The notes beneath the pieces are model-generated. The model did no database searches and was not told the origin of the DNA. It saw only the letters and a list, made by a program, of their open reading frames with translations. A program made the translations under genes and the position numbers. 64,000 nt of DNA from SAR86 cluster bacterium AG-447-A08 (lineage in GTDB: Bacteria; Pseudomonadota; Gammaproteobacteria; Magnimaribacterales; Magnimaribacteraceae). Each line of letters opens with the position of its first letter. Position 1 is the stretch's first letter. Shown one piece after another: positions 56,505 through 64,000 of the stretch. Location: positions 62,001 to 126,000 of the forward strand of contig QCQA01000004.1 of NCBI GenBank assembly GCA_003212335.1. The letters are read 5' to 3'.

Positions 56505-57503
56505 CTAGTCAGTACTGATAACCACTTTACCAATTAACTTTCTTTCAGAGAGGTAGTGAATAGCTTCTTTTGCTTCATTTAAATTGAATACCTTACATAT
56601 ATAAGGATCAAAATAACCCGATTCGCAGATCTCTCTTATTGCTTCGTTATTTTCTTTTCCAGCTAAAGGATTTTTACGTCCATATTCTCCTGCACGCACT
56701 CCTATTACTGAAAATCCCTTAATAAGGGCCATATTTACTGGAAGGGTGGGGATTCTTCCACTTGCGAAACCAACTATCAACAATCTTCCACCCCAATTTA
56801 TACATCTGATTGAGTGATCAAAAACATCACCCCCCACAGGATCATAGATAACATCAGCTCCTTTTCCGTCAGTAAGATCTTTAACCTCTTCTCTAAATTC
56901 AACCTTACCTTCTTTATGGGTTACTATCGTATGATCTGCTCCCCAAGATTTAGTGTGCTTTAATTTCTCTTCTGATGTTCCAGTAGCGATAACCTTTGCA
57001 CCGAGGTATTTTCCTAATTGCACTGCTGCCATACCAACACCCCCTGTCGAGCCATGTACCAGTAGTGTCTCACCTTTAGTCAGTTCTCCTCTTCTAACAA
57101 GCGAGACATAGGCAGTTAAGTAGGCGGTTTGAAAAGCCGCTGCTTGTTCAAAGGTTAAGTTGGAAGGTTTTATCTGAACTGCTCGTTCGTCCAAAACAAC
57201 ATAATCAGAAAATGCTCCCTGACCAATTGCTCCAAAGGTTATCTCATCATTAGCTTTAAATTTAGTTATCTCTTCCCCGGTCTCTTCAATAATCCCAGAT
57301 CCTTCCATACCCAAACCAAATGGAAGTTCTGGTTTATGTTGATATTTTCCTTGAGTCATGAGGTAGTCAGGAAAATTTACAGAGCTAGCTTTAACTTTGA
57401 TCAGGATCTCTTTCGGTCCTAATTCAGGGATGTCTTTTTCGATCAGTTTGACCCCAGACATGTCCTCACTTAAAAATTCACACTGGAGACTTCTTGACTT
57501 CAT
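56505..57503 (-). CDS. Zinc-independent NADPH:quinone reductase-type alcohol dehydrogenase (MDR)
   Basis: Medium-chain dehydrogenase of the QOR/crotonyl-CoA-reductase-like group, 332 residues. The GroES-like domain has FPDYLMTQGKYQHKPELPFG (in part SSVNFPDYLMTQG) and GMEGSGII; the Rossmann part has LVHGSTGGVGMAAVQLGK. No catalytic zinc Cys/His set is seen. Substrates could be quinones or enoyl compounds. Its stop directly abuts the P19-like stop on the other strand; it follows the GST gene after four bases on the same strand, so both may form a detoxification unit. Confidence 0.88.
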   Translation of the reverse strand: MKSRSLQCEFLSEDMSGVKLIEKDIPELGPKEILIKVKASSVNFPDYLMTQGKYQHKPELPFGLGMEGSGIIEETGEEITKFKANDEITFGAIGQGAFSDYVVLDERAVQIKPSNLTFEQAAAFQTAYLTAYVSLVRRGELTKGETLLVHGSTGGVGMAAVQLGKYLGAKVIATGTSEEKLKHTKSWGADHTIVTHKEGKVEFREEVKDLTDGKGADVIYDPVGGDVFDHSIRCINWGGRLLIVGFASGRIPTLPVNMALIKGFSVIGVRAGEYGRKNPLAGKENNEAIREICESGYFDPYICKVFNLNEAKEAIHYLSERKLIGKVVISTD

Positions 57504-57507
57504 TTTT

Positions 57508-58155
57508 TTATTTTAGCTCTTCTGGTCCAGATGGTCCTGGACCGTCGTATTTATACTCAATGACTTTTTTAAATGCCTCTCTCTCAAACAACATATCAGT
57601 CCATCTTTTAATATTGGGTTTAAATGCTTGCTCGATCCCCAATGTACCAGCTAAATAGATTGCATAACTTACGCATATGTCTGCAATTGTGAATCTATTC
57701 GAGCAAAGATACTCTCTATCATTTAATGTTGCTTCTAGTAATTTAAGTCTGGCTACAAACCATCTTTTATAACCCTCTGCTGCTGCATCAGCGACACCTG
57801 GTTCTTGTAATGTATACCTGATAAAGACTGTTTGAGGAAACGTTAGAGTTGCATCAGCATGTGTTAACCAGTTCAAGTAAGCTCCATAATCCTCTTCATC
57901 AACATTTACCTTCAGGTCTGTTGGGCCGTATTTATCCACTAGGTATTGGCTGATACCAACTGACTCAGTCATTTTAGTATTGCCATCAATCATACAGGGA
58001 ATTGTTCCTAGGATATTTACTTCTAAATATTCAGGTTTTAAGAACCTAGGAGGAAAAGGCATCATTTCTATTTCGTAATCTAGACCCATTTCTTCTGCAG
58101 TCCAGATGGGCCTTACACCTCTTGAACCTTCAGTACTGTAAATCTTAATTGTCAT
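57508..58155 (-). CDS. Glutathione S-transferase family protein
   Basis: 215 residues. The N-terminal thioredoxin-like domain includes IYSTEGSRGVRPIWTAEEMG, a PRFLKPEYLEVNILGTIPCMIDG segment with the conserved cis-Pro (in part NILGTIPCMID) and MTESVGISQYLVDKYG. The C-terminal helical domain has FTIADICVSYAIYLAG, the usual N-capping box. Conjugates electrophiles to glutathione or acts as a relative. Same strand and 4 bases upstream of the quinone reductase. Confidence 0.9.
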   Translation of the reverse strand: MTIKIYSTEGSRGVRPIWTAEEMGLDYEIEMMPFPPRFLKPEYLEVNILGTIPCMIDGNTKMTESVGISQYLVDKYGPTDLKVNVDEEDYGAYLNWLTHADATLTFPQTVFIRYTLQEPGVADAAAEGYKRWFVARLKLLEATLNDREYLCSNRFTIADICVSYAIYLAGTLGIEQAFKPNIKRWTDMLFEREAFKKVIEYKYDGPGPSGPEELK

Positions 58156-58200
58156 AATTTTCCTCTTAAATTTTGACGTTATATTAAAGAAAAAAATGAA

Positions 58201-58223
58201 AAAAGGGGCATTAAGCCCCTTTT
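58201..58223 (-). terminator. Rho-independent terminator (bidirectional)
   Basis: AAAAGGGGC (58201-58209) and GCCCCTTTT (58215-58223) form a perfect stem around ATTAA, with further T on both strands' 3' sides. It lies between the 5' end of the GST gene and the 3' end of the membrane protein gene at 58241-58669, so it ends the latter's transcript. Confidence 0.88.
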
Positions 58224-58240
58224 TCTCTTGCTTAATTAAA

Positions 58241-58669
58241 CTACTTTTTTGTCATCCAAGTTTGGCTAAGTTGAATTACTAAAATTGATCCAAGAAATAG
58301 CCCTTGAACAAGATTAGGCATCATAGTGAATGGCGCAGCCGGATCTGAAGCATCTAAATGCATTTGTGCATTAGGACTAATAGAAGTCCCTGCTTGACTA
58401 AGTTCACTAAATGCATTCGCAACTCCATTCATATGCCATTCCATATAACCCCACCAAATTAACAAGAACCATGCAACGCATAAGTTAAATACAGTAACAG
58501 CTATTTTAGCAACTATATTTGTTTCTCCAGAGTTATATATACCGTTGGATAATCTAAACCCGACCCATACAGCAAATATTGACATTGCCAAAGATATCAC
58601 AAGGGCAGTCATTGCTATCCAGTGAATGGACCAGATTTGTAGCTCCATATCAGTAAACGAAATTTCCAT
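58241..58669 (-). CDS. Small three-helix membrane protein, paralogue A
   Basis: 142 residues; helices at about 15-40, 53-75 and 116-136. Unrecognised. It is paralogous to the protein at 58786-59193: IWSIHWIA/VWSLFWLA, WVGFRLSN/WVSFRAAN, MNGVANAF/SNGIAGVF and the final TWMTKK/IWMKK align along the whole length with a one-residue gap. Trp-rich, with a short periplasmic or cytoplasmic loop at 80-115. The ribosome binding site GGAGAG precedes the ATG by about seven bases. It is divergent from its paralogue across a 116-base gap and ended by a strong terminator, so it is a single-gene transcript. Confidence 0.75.
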   Translation of the reverse strand: MEISFTDMELQIWSIHWIAMTALVISLAMSIFAVWVGFRLSNGIYNSGETNIVAKIAVTVFNLCVAWFLLIWWGYMEWHMNGVANAFSELSQAGTSISPNAQMHLDASDPAAPFTMMPNLVQGLFLGSILVIQLSQTWMTKK

Positions 58670-58745
58670 TTTTTTCTCTCCAATTATTAAAAAAAAGTAA
58701 TAAGTATTTCACGATAAATTAACTTAAATGCTTTATTATGTAAAT

Positions 58746-58758
58746 GAGAATTATTCTC
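58746..58758 (+). promoter_or_regulatory. Fur-like palindrome upstream of paralogue B
   Basis: GAGAATTATTCTC, an inverted repeat of GAGAAT/ATTCTC around one base, resembling the core of Fur boxes; 14 of 19 positions match the Fur consensus in the wider alignment (58740-58758). TATTAT at 58734-58739 could be the -10 just before it. It begins 40 bases upstream of the start at 58786. Confidence 0.5.
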
Positions 58759-58785
58759 GTTTTTTTAATTACACAGGAGATGGAT

Positions 58786-59193
58786 ATGCCTACAGAAATA
58801 GAAGTATGGAGTTTATTTTGGTTAGCAACTTTAGCAAATGCAGCTTATTTTGTTGGATTAGCGTTTTTATTATGGGTTAGCTTTAGAGCAGCAAATATGG
58901 CCGGAGAATCTGAAAATCTTTTAGGAAAGATAGTAGTTTCTATATTTTGCCTAATAATAGTTTTTAACATTAACTTAAATGCTGGTGCAGCTGAATGGGT
59001 TAGCAATGGTATAGCTGGAGTTTTTGCTTCTATGCAAAATCAAGGAGCTGAAATTAGTCAAGGAGCTCAAGAATTTATTGCAAATGCAGCTGAACCAGGA
59101 GCAGCATTTAATCTTGTTCCAGATGCATTAGGCGCATTGTTTTTAATCTGCATTGTTTTTATGCAAATGTTTAATATTTGGATGAAAAAATAA
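58786..59193 (+). CDS. Small three-helix membrane protein, paralogue B
   Basis: 135 residues from ATG 58786, chosen because AGGAG ends six bases upstream; a start at 58744 would lie inside the Fur-like palindrome. Helices at about 8-35, 46-66 and 112-130. Paralogue of the divergent protein at 58241-58669 with the same motif order (VWSLFWLA, WVSFRAAN, NGIAGVF, PDALGALF, IWMKK). No known domain. The exported-protein gene begins two bases after its stop, so B and that protein are probably co-expressed. Confidence 0.75.
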   Translation: MPTEIEVWSLFWLATLANAAYFVGLAFLLWVSFRAANMAGESENLLGKIVVSIFCLIIVFNINLNAGAAEWVSNGIAGVFASMQNQGAEISQGAQEFIANAAEPGAAFNLVPDALGALFLICIVFMQMFNIWMKK

Positions 59194-59194
59194 T

Positions 59195-59938
59195 ATGAAA
59201 GAAATATTAATTCTATTATTAACATTTTCTGCCTTCTTAAGCGCGCAAGAATATGAATTTGAACCTATTCCAAATAAAGCTGAATATTATTCAGGTAATT
59301 TCAATAAAGGTAAGGATATGAGTGACCTTTATGATTGGGCTGAGAAGTTTGTAGCATGGACTGAAGATAGAGGTGATCTTTGGAGTGAGATGGAGACAGT
59401 TATTTTTACTCCTTATTACTCAAATGACCTGCAGCAAACAGATTTTGTTTGGTTAAATCTCCATCCTAATTCGACCTCTCAATACAGAACTGTAGAGAAT
59501 TGGGCCAAAGAAGGAGGAAAGATTTTTAGCACGATACCAATCACTAACTCTAGGGTAACAGAAGTTTGGCAATGGCCAGTTTCTACTCCTGATGGAGAAA
59601 TTTCAGATATGGGTTTTGTGCGCTTTACAGATTGTAAATTAAAAGAAGGCGTTACTATGAGAGAGGCTTTTGATGCTTACAAAAAGTTTGCCATAAAAGC
59701 TAAATCAACAGGCGATACCATGGGTCGTAAGATGATTATGTCTCCAGTAGGCGCTGGAAATATTGATTTTGATTATGTGTATTCTCTTTATGCGAATTCG
59801 CCAAGTGAATACGGAAAAAACGTTGATAACTTTGGCTTAAATTTAAGAGGTACTCCAGAAGCGGAGGCGCTTAATAGTATTTCAGAATGTGGCAACGGAA
59901 GAAGCTACACAACAGTTCGGGTAAAAGAAGCTAAGTAA
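59195..59938 (+). CDS. Hypothetical exported protein, 247 residues
   Basis: Signal peptide of about 17 residues (ILILLLTFSAFLSA, cleavage near SA-Q). The mature part is Trp/Tyr-rich and of mixed alpha/beta appearance, with two Cys (FTDCKLKEG and SECGNGRS) that could form a disulfide. Unrecognised; dimeric alpha-beta-barrel-like repeats are possible (VWLNLHPNSTSQYRTVEN ... MGFVRFTDCKLKEG). It follows paralogue B after one base and is closed by a strong terminator at 59941-59967. Confidence 0.7.
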   Translation: MKEILILLLTFSAFLSAQEYEFEPIPNKAEYYSGNFNKGKDMSDLYDWAEKFVAWTEDRGDLWSEMETVIFTPYYSNDLQQTDFVWLNLHPNSTSQYRTVENWAKEGGKIFSTIPITNSRVTEVWQWPVSTPDGEISDMGFVRFTDCKLKEGVTMREAFDAYKKFAIKAKSTGDTMGRKMIMSPVGAGNIDFDYVYSLYANSPSEYGKNVDNFGLNLRGTPEAEALNSISECGNGRSYTTVRVKEAK

Positions 59939-59940
59939 TG

Positions 59941-59967
59941 AAAAAGGGGTCTAAAGACCCCTTTTTT
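59941..59967 (+). terminator. Rho-independent terminator (bidirectional)
   Basis: GGGGTC (59946-59951) and GACCCC (59956-59961) form a stem around TAAA, extended by A5 before and T6 after. It closes the paralogue B transcript and, on the other strand, the PhoD-like gene. Confidence 0.9.
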
Positions 59968-60964
59968 AAATCTTAACCGAAAGAATTTCTTTTCCATCTA
60001 TATCTTTAAGGAAAACCGAGATTTGATCCTGTTCAAATCTGATAACCCCATAATTTTCTTGGGAATACATTTCTCCTTGAAGTAGATCATCACTCTCTTT
60101 GCCTAAGAAATCCCATAAAAATGCTATAGGTTTAGAAATGGGTTTATTCATCGAAGAAGAGGTTATTTCAATTATATCTCCATCTTTATAGAATCCAGCT
60201 TTGTGCCTATCTCCAGATAGAAGAATAACTGGCTTATCCTTTGATTTAAGTAAATTCAAAAGTTTTATTCTTTCGTGTGGAAAGTTATGCCATTTCTCAA
60301 ATCCATGATTTTTTGGAAGTATCTGAATTGAGGAAACGACAATAATTAAATCACTTTCTTCGTTTAGAGTCTCTTCAAGCCATTTCCATTGAGCTTCACC
60401 TAAGATAGTTTTGGTTTTATCCTGAGTTGGAGAATAAGGTTTATCTGCCTGATCTAGGAAAGAACGATGATATCTTGTATCTAAAGCAATTAGGTTTATT
60501 GTTCTTCCAAATATCTCTTTCTCTTCACTGAAATATATTCCTTCTCTCAGATGCCTTGGGTCGTCTTTAGCCACATTCCAAAATTCTAAAAACATTGCCT
60601 GCGCTTCTTGCTTTAAAGGGTATTCAAATCCTCCATCATTTTTTCCATAATCATGATCGTCCCAAATAGCATTGAGTTTTTTGCTAAAAACCCAATCAGG
60701 AAACATATTTTTTTGCTTTTTATAAGATTCTTTCATCTCTATAAGAAGGCCATCATCAGAATCTCCATAAACGTTATCTCCCATAAAAAAGAATTCATCT
60801 ATATTTTCTTCTTTAATAGCCTTCCAAATTGGCTGTTCTCTTTTTTCAGTTATACACGAACCAAATCCTATCGTGTAAGTTTGATGAGAAGCTTCTGCTT
60901 CGAGAAAGGCCGGCGGAAGCATCAATACAACAATAGATATAACTTTAATAATTAGATTAACCAT
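59966..60964 (-). CDS. PhoD-like/alkaline phosphatase D family metallophosphoesterase
   Basis: Exported phosphatase or phosphodiesterase, 332 residues, with a signal peptide of about 25 residues (VISIVVLMLPPAFLEAEA). PhoD-family motifs are FGSCITEKREQPIW, FFFMGDNVYGD, AIWDDHDYGKNDGG and the C-terminal LLSGDRHKAGFYK. It may release phosphate from organic esters or phospholipids. Divergent from the prolyl oligopeptidase gene, about 50 bases apart. Confidence 0.9.
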   Translation of the reverse strand: MVNLIIKVISIVVLMLPPAFLEAEASHQTYTIGFGSCITEKREQPIWKAIKEENIDEFFFMGDNVYGDSDDGLLIEMKESYKKQKNMFPDWVFSKKLNAIWDDHDYGKNDGGFEYPLKQEAQAMFLEFWNVAKDDPRHLREGIYFSEEKEIFGRTINLIALDTRYHRSFLDQADKPYSPTQDKTKTILGEAQWKWLEETLNEESDLIIVVSSIQILPKNHGFEKWHNFPHERIKLLNLLKSKDKPVILLSGDRHKAGFYKDGDIIEITSSSMNKPISKPIAFLWDFLGKESDDLLQGEMYSQENYGVIRFEQDQISVFLKDIDGKEILSVKI

Positions 60965-61015
60965 AGAATTTATGAACTTTATTTGATTTATACTAAGTAT
61001 ATTAAAAAGGGGATT

Positions 61016-63115
61016 ATGTTGATAAGACTAATTAAAATATGTTTTCTTATCTTGCTCACAGGCTGCACATCAGAAACTATTGAAATGAAATATCCAGAGA
61101 CAAAAAAAGAAGATATCCAAGATCTTATTTTTGGAAAATATATCAATGATCCTTATCGTTGGTTAGAAGACTTCACTAGTAAAGAGGCTACGGATTGGGT
61201 AGATAGACAAAACAAATTAACCGACGCCTTCTTAGAGAACGAATACCAAAGAAAAATTAAGGAAGATCTTAAAGATATTTGGATTACAGAAGATATAAGC
61301 ATTCCATTCAGAAGAGGGGATAGAACGTTTTATTATTACGATAACGGCAAGCAACAACAGTCAGTCTTTATGATGAAAGATTGCAATAGTTGTGAAGCAG
61401 AGGTTTTATTAGATCCAAATCAGTTTTCTACAGATGGCACTATTTCTTTATCAGATATTAGCGTAAGTCCCAATGGAGAATATCTTGCCTATGCAATATC
61501 TGATGGCGGTTCAGATTGGAGAACATGGAAAGTTTTTAATATAAAAGAGAAACGTGACACAGATGATGTAATTGAATGGTCTAAATTTTCTTATGCGACC
61601 TGGGAATCAGACAGCTCTGGATTTTATTATCAAAAATATCAGCAACCCGATGAAGCTCTCTCTGATATAAATAAAAGTCCACAATTATTTTTTCATAGAC
61701 TTGGTGATGAGCAGGGTAAAGATAAATTAATCTACGAAGATAAAGAAAATCCTGACTTCTCATGGTCTATAAGCGTTCCCGAAAAAGGACGTTATCGAGT
61801 TTTATCGATAGGTGAAGGCACCGATGAAAGAAACTTTCTTTCTATCAGCCTAGATGAATCTCTAAATTTCGTACCGTTAATAGATAAATTTGAAGCCACT
61901 TATAGATTTTTAGGAGGTAATGAGGATACTTTGTGGTTTTTTTCCAACTTGAATTCTCCTAATGGCAAGATACTTTCTTTAAAAATTAATGATGGTAATT
62001 TCATTTGGGATGAGATTGTAGCTGAAAAAGAATTCCCCATTTCAGGAGCTTCTGTTGCAGGGGATAAATTGATCATCAATTATCTTGTTGACACTATATC
62101 AAAAGTTGAATTCTTTGATTTAGAGGGAAACTTTATAGAAGAGCTTATGTTTACAGGTGAAGGTACTTTGTCAGGTTTTTACGGAAAACTTGGAAATAAG
62201 GTTTCTTATTTCGAATTTTCAAATTTCACAACCCCTCAAAGTATTTATGAATTAGATTTAGAAACCATAAGCTATAAACCCTATTGGCAAACAGAAATTA
62301 AAGGCCTGAATATCAAAGATTATGCTGGTAGGTTAGATTTTTATAAATCTAAAGATGGCACCAGTATCCCAATACATATCTCGTATAGAAAAGATTTAGA
62401 GATTACTTCACAAACTCCTGTTCTGTTATATGGGTATGGCGGTTTCAATATACCGATCTTACCTTATTTCAGTAAGACGTTTTATATGTGGATTAAATCT
62501 GGAGGAGTTTTGGCTGTTGCAAATCTAAGAGGGGGATCTGAGTATGGTGATAGATGGCACCAAGAAGGCATGCTTCTGAATAAACAAAATGTCTTTGATG
62601 ATTTTGCCTACGGAGCAAAGTACCTTCACTCTCTAAACATTGGTTCTCCTGAAACAACTACCTCTCTTGGAAGATCGAATGGTGGTCTATTAGTTGCAGC
62701 CACTATGCTTCAATATCCAGAATTATTTAAAGTAGCAATCCCTCAAGTAGGTGTATTAGATATGTTGAGATTCCATAAATTTACTATCGGTTGGGCTTGG
62801 GAAAGTGATTATGGAGAGCCTGACAATCAAGAGGATTTTAACTATCTATTAAATTATTCTCCGTATCACAATATTAAAGAAGAGATTTGTTATCCAACTA
62901 CCTTGATAACAACTTCTTCAAGAGATGATCGAGTTGTTCCGGCTCATTCGTATAAATTTGCAGCTAGATTACAGGAGCTACAGTCTTGCTCTAATCCAAT
63001 ACTTCTTAGAGTTGAATCAAGAGCAGGGCACGGAGCAGGAACTTCAAAGGACAAACAAATTGATGAGATTGCTGATATATTTGGTTATGCACTTCAGGCA
63101 ATAAAAGGTAATTAA
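61016..63115 (+). CDS. Prolyl oligopeptidase family (S9A) lipoprotein
   Basis: Serine peptidase cleaving proline-containing oligopeptides. It has 699 residues from ATG 61016, chosen because AAAAGGGG is just upstream and it yields a lipoprotein signal (ILLTGC, lipobox Leu-Leu-Thr-Gly-Cys, Cys17). The N-terminal beta-propeller spans about 80-440, and the catalytic alpha/beta hydrolase domain 440-699 has Ser554 in GRSNGG, Asp637 or Asp638 in SSRDDRVVPAHS and His672 in RAGHGAG. A membrane-anchored periplasmic protease, it fits scavenging of peptides with the M20 enzyme. Confidence 0.93.
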   Translation: MLIRLIKICFLILLTGCTSETIEMKYPETKKEDIQDLIFGKYINDPYRWLEDFTSKEATDWVDRQNKLTDAFLENEYQRKIKEDLKDIWITEDISIPFRRGDRTFYYYDNGKQQQSVFMMKDCNSCEAEVLLDPNQFSTDGTISLSDISVSPNGEYLAYAISDGGSDWRTWKVFNIKEKRDTDDVIEWSKFSYATWESDSSGFYYQKYQQPDEALSDINKSPQLFFHRLGDEQGKDKLIYEDKENPDFSWSISVPEKGRYRVLSIGEGTDERNFLSISLDESLNFVPLIDKFEATYRFLGGNEDTLWFFSNLNSPNGKILSLKINDGNFIWDEIVAEKEFPISGASVAGDKLIINYLVDTISKVEFFDLEGNFIEELMFTGEGTLSGFYGKLGNKVSYFEFSNFTTPQSIYELDLETISYKPYWQTEIKGLNIKDYAGRLDFYKSKDGTSIPIHISYRKDLEITSQTPVLLYGYGGFNIPILPYFSKTFYMWIKSGGVLAVANLRGGSEYGDRWHQEGMLLNKQNVFDDFAYGAKYLHSLNIGSPETTTSLGRSNGGLLVAATMLQYPELFKVAIPQVGVLDMLRFHKFTIGWAWESDYGEPDNQEDFNYLLNYSPYHNIKEEICYPTTLITTSSRDDRVVPAHSYKFAARLQELQSCSNPILLRVESRAGHGAGTSKDKQIDEIADIFGYALQAIKGN

Positions 63116-63116
63116 C

Positions 63117-64000
63117 ATGGCAAAGATTCATGAAATAGATGGTTGGATAGATAGAGTAAAAGAAGAAATAATTGATCCACAAAGGGAAATAATTGATCCT
63201 CATCATCATCTTTGGCATGGTCCTGAAAACCCACCTGGTATTAAAGAGAGTTATAGATATCTTTTAGAAGATTTATGGAACGATACTTGTAGCGGTCATA
63301 ATATAAAAAAAACTGTTTTTATTGATTGTGGTCAGGAATATTATTCAGAAGGTCCTGACCGATTTAAGCCTGTGGGTGAAACTGAATTTGTGGTTGAGAT
63401 TGCCAAGCAGGCTCAAGAAGATTTATCAAAAGCGCAGATTAGCGGAATAGTAGGGCACGCTAACATGATGTTAGGTACCTCTGTAAATGAAGTGCTAGAA
63501 ATGCATATTGAAAAAGGTGATGGCTTGTTTAGAGGTATTCGTCATGCAGGAGGATGGGATGAAGACGAGAGGGTTAAGAATGCCCACTCTCATCCAACAC
63601 CTCATATTTATTTGGAGGATGAATTTCAAAAAGGGCTAGAAGAATTAGCCTCTTTAAATTTGGTTTTTGATACTTGGCATTACCACAACCAAATTAAGGA
63701 CTTAACTACCTTAGCAAAAAATTTACCTGAACTAGTTATCATTCATGATCACTTTGGTGGTCCCTTAGGAATTGGTCCATATAAAAACAAGAGAGAAGAG
63801 ATATTTGAAATATGGAAAGAGGATATTGTTGATCTGAGCCAGTGTCCTAATGTCTATTCAAAATTAGGAGGATTAGCAATGCCTGTTAATGGTTGGGATT
63901 GGCATAAGAGAGAATTACCTGCAACTTCAGATGAAATACTTCTAGAACAGAGTAGATACTATCTTCATACATTAGAGTGCTTTGGATCAGAAAGATGTAT
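63117..64000 (+). CDS. Amidohydrolase-2 family protein (3' end outside window)
   Basis: TIM-barrel metal-dependent hydrolase/decarboxylase family. 294 codons are visible, open to base 64000, so the C-terminus lies beyond the window. Metal motif DPHHHLWHG is near residue 27, and later motifs include GIVGHANMM, RGIRHAGGWDE, IIHDHFGGPLG and YSKLGGLAMP. It begins one base after the prolyl oligopeptidase stop. Relatives include lactonases and 2-pyrone-4,6-dicarboxylate hydrolase; substrate unknown. Confidence 0.88.
   Translation, partial: MAKIHEIDGWIDRVKEEIIDPQREIIDPHHHLWHGPENPPGIKESYRYLLEDLWNDTCSGHNIKKTVFIDCGQEYYSEGPDRFKPVGETEFVVEIAKQAQEDLSKAQISGIVGHANMMLGTSVNEVLEMHIEKGDGLFRGIRHAGGWDEDERVKNAHSHPTPHIYLEDEFQKGLEELASLNLVFDTWHYHNQIKDLTTLAKNLPELVIIHDHFGGPLGIGPYKNKREEIFEIWKEDIVDLSQCPNVYSKLGGLAMPVNGWDWHKRELPATSDEILLEQSRYYLHTLECFGSERC

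Overview
The window is a compact, visibly AT-rich stretch of a bacterial chromosome. It encodes about 66 proteins and three tRNAs, and no gene-free stretch exceeds about 130 bases. The housekeeping blocks (rpoE-rseA-mucD-lepA-lepB-rnc-era-recO-acpS, queA-tgt-yajC-secD-secF, an 800-residue PlsB, RsmJ, TrmJ, SuhB) point to a gammaproteobacterium. The low GC, many 1-11 base gene overlaps, sparse terminators and a gene set for fatty acids, malonate, peptides and acyl-CoA esters suggest a free-living marine lineage with a streamlined genome, such as SAR86 or a relative. That placement is an inference; no rRNA is present to test it. I saw no IS elements, prophage genes, CRISPR arrays or integrases.

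Layout. 0-11.6 kb: the end of a glucokinase gene, then one long plus-strand run for envelope stress (sigma-E, anti-sigma, DegP/MucD), LepA, signal peptidase, RNase III, Era, RecO, AcpS, adenylate kinase, TsaB, UppP and RsmJ. 11.6-20.2 kb: PlsB on the minus strand, then tRNA-Leu, queA, tgt, yajC, secD and secF, meeting a convergent suhB. 20.3-25.4 kb: trmJ, a GntR/YtrA-type repressor with its ABC transporter and a visible operator, tRNA-Glu, a DUF805 protein, an M20 amidohydrolase and a chorismate mutase-like protein. 25.4-29.2 kb: two unrecognised acidic proteins and a membrane-anchored protein fusing a sulfatase-modifying-factor-like domain to an alpha/beta hydrolase. 29.3-34.1 kb: AhpD-like, acyl-CoA ligase, HIT, TauD/TfdA dioxygenase, EamA transporter and GNAT genes. 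34.1-39.1 kb: a Baeyer-Villiger-type monooxygenase, folE, an SDR and a malonyl-CoA synthetase (matB). 39.1-45.6 kb: tRNA-Gly, two MFS transporters, short RmuC, Pif1-like helicase and an exported M20 peptidase. 45.6-51.3 kb: amidase, FadB-like enzyme and malate synthase G.

51.4-55.3 kb: small exported proteins, DUF1330, a TauE-type exporter, the MadL/MadM malonate carrier and several orphan small genes. 55.3-60.0 kb is the most interesting part. Tandem Fur boxes precede an AhpC peroxiredoxin followed by a P19/Tp34-like periplasmic metal-binding protein. Then, between two strong rho-independent terminators, lie two divergent paralogous three-helix membrane proteins, with a Fur-like palindrome in front of one, plus an exported protein I cannot assign. 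60.0-64.0 kb: a PhoD-like phosphatase, a prolyl-oligopeptidase lipoprotein and a truncated amidohydrolase-2 gene.

How the genes work together. MadLM (import) and MatB (activation) form a likely malonate route split over two loci. FadB-like enzyme, acyl-CoA ligase and malate synthase G fit growth on fatty acids and two-carbon units. The exported peptidases and the amidase fit peptide scavenging. The Fur-controlled segment looks like an iron/oxidative-stress module, and its paralogue pair is the best candidate here for something undescribed.
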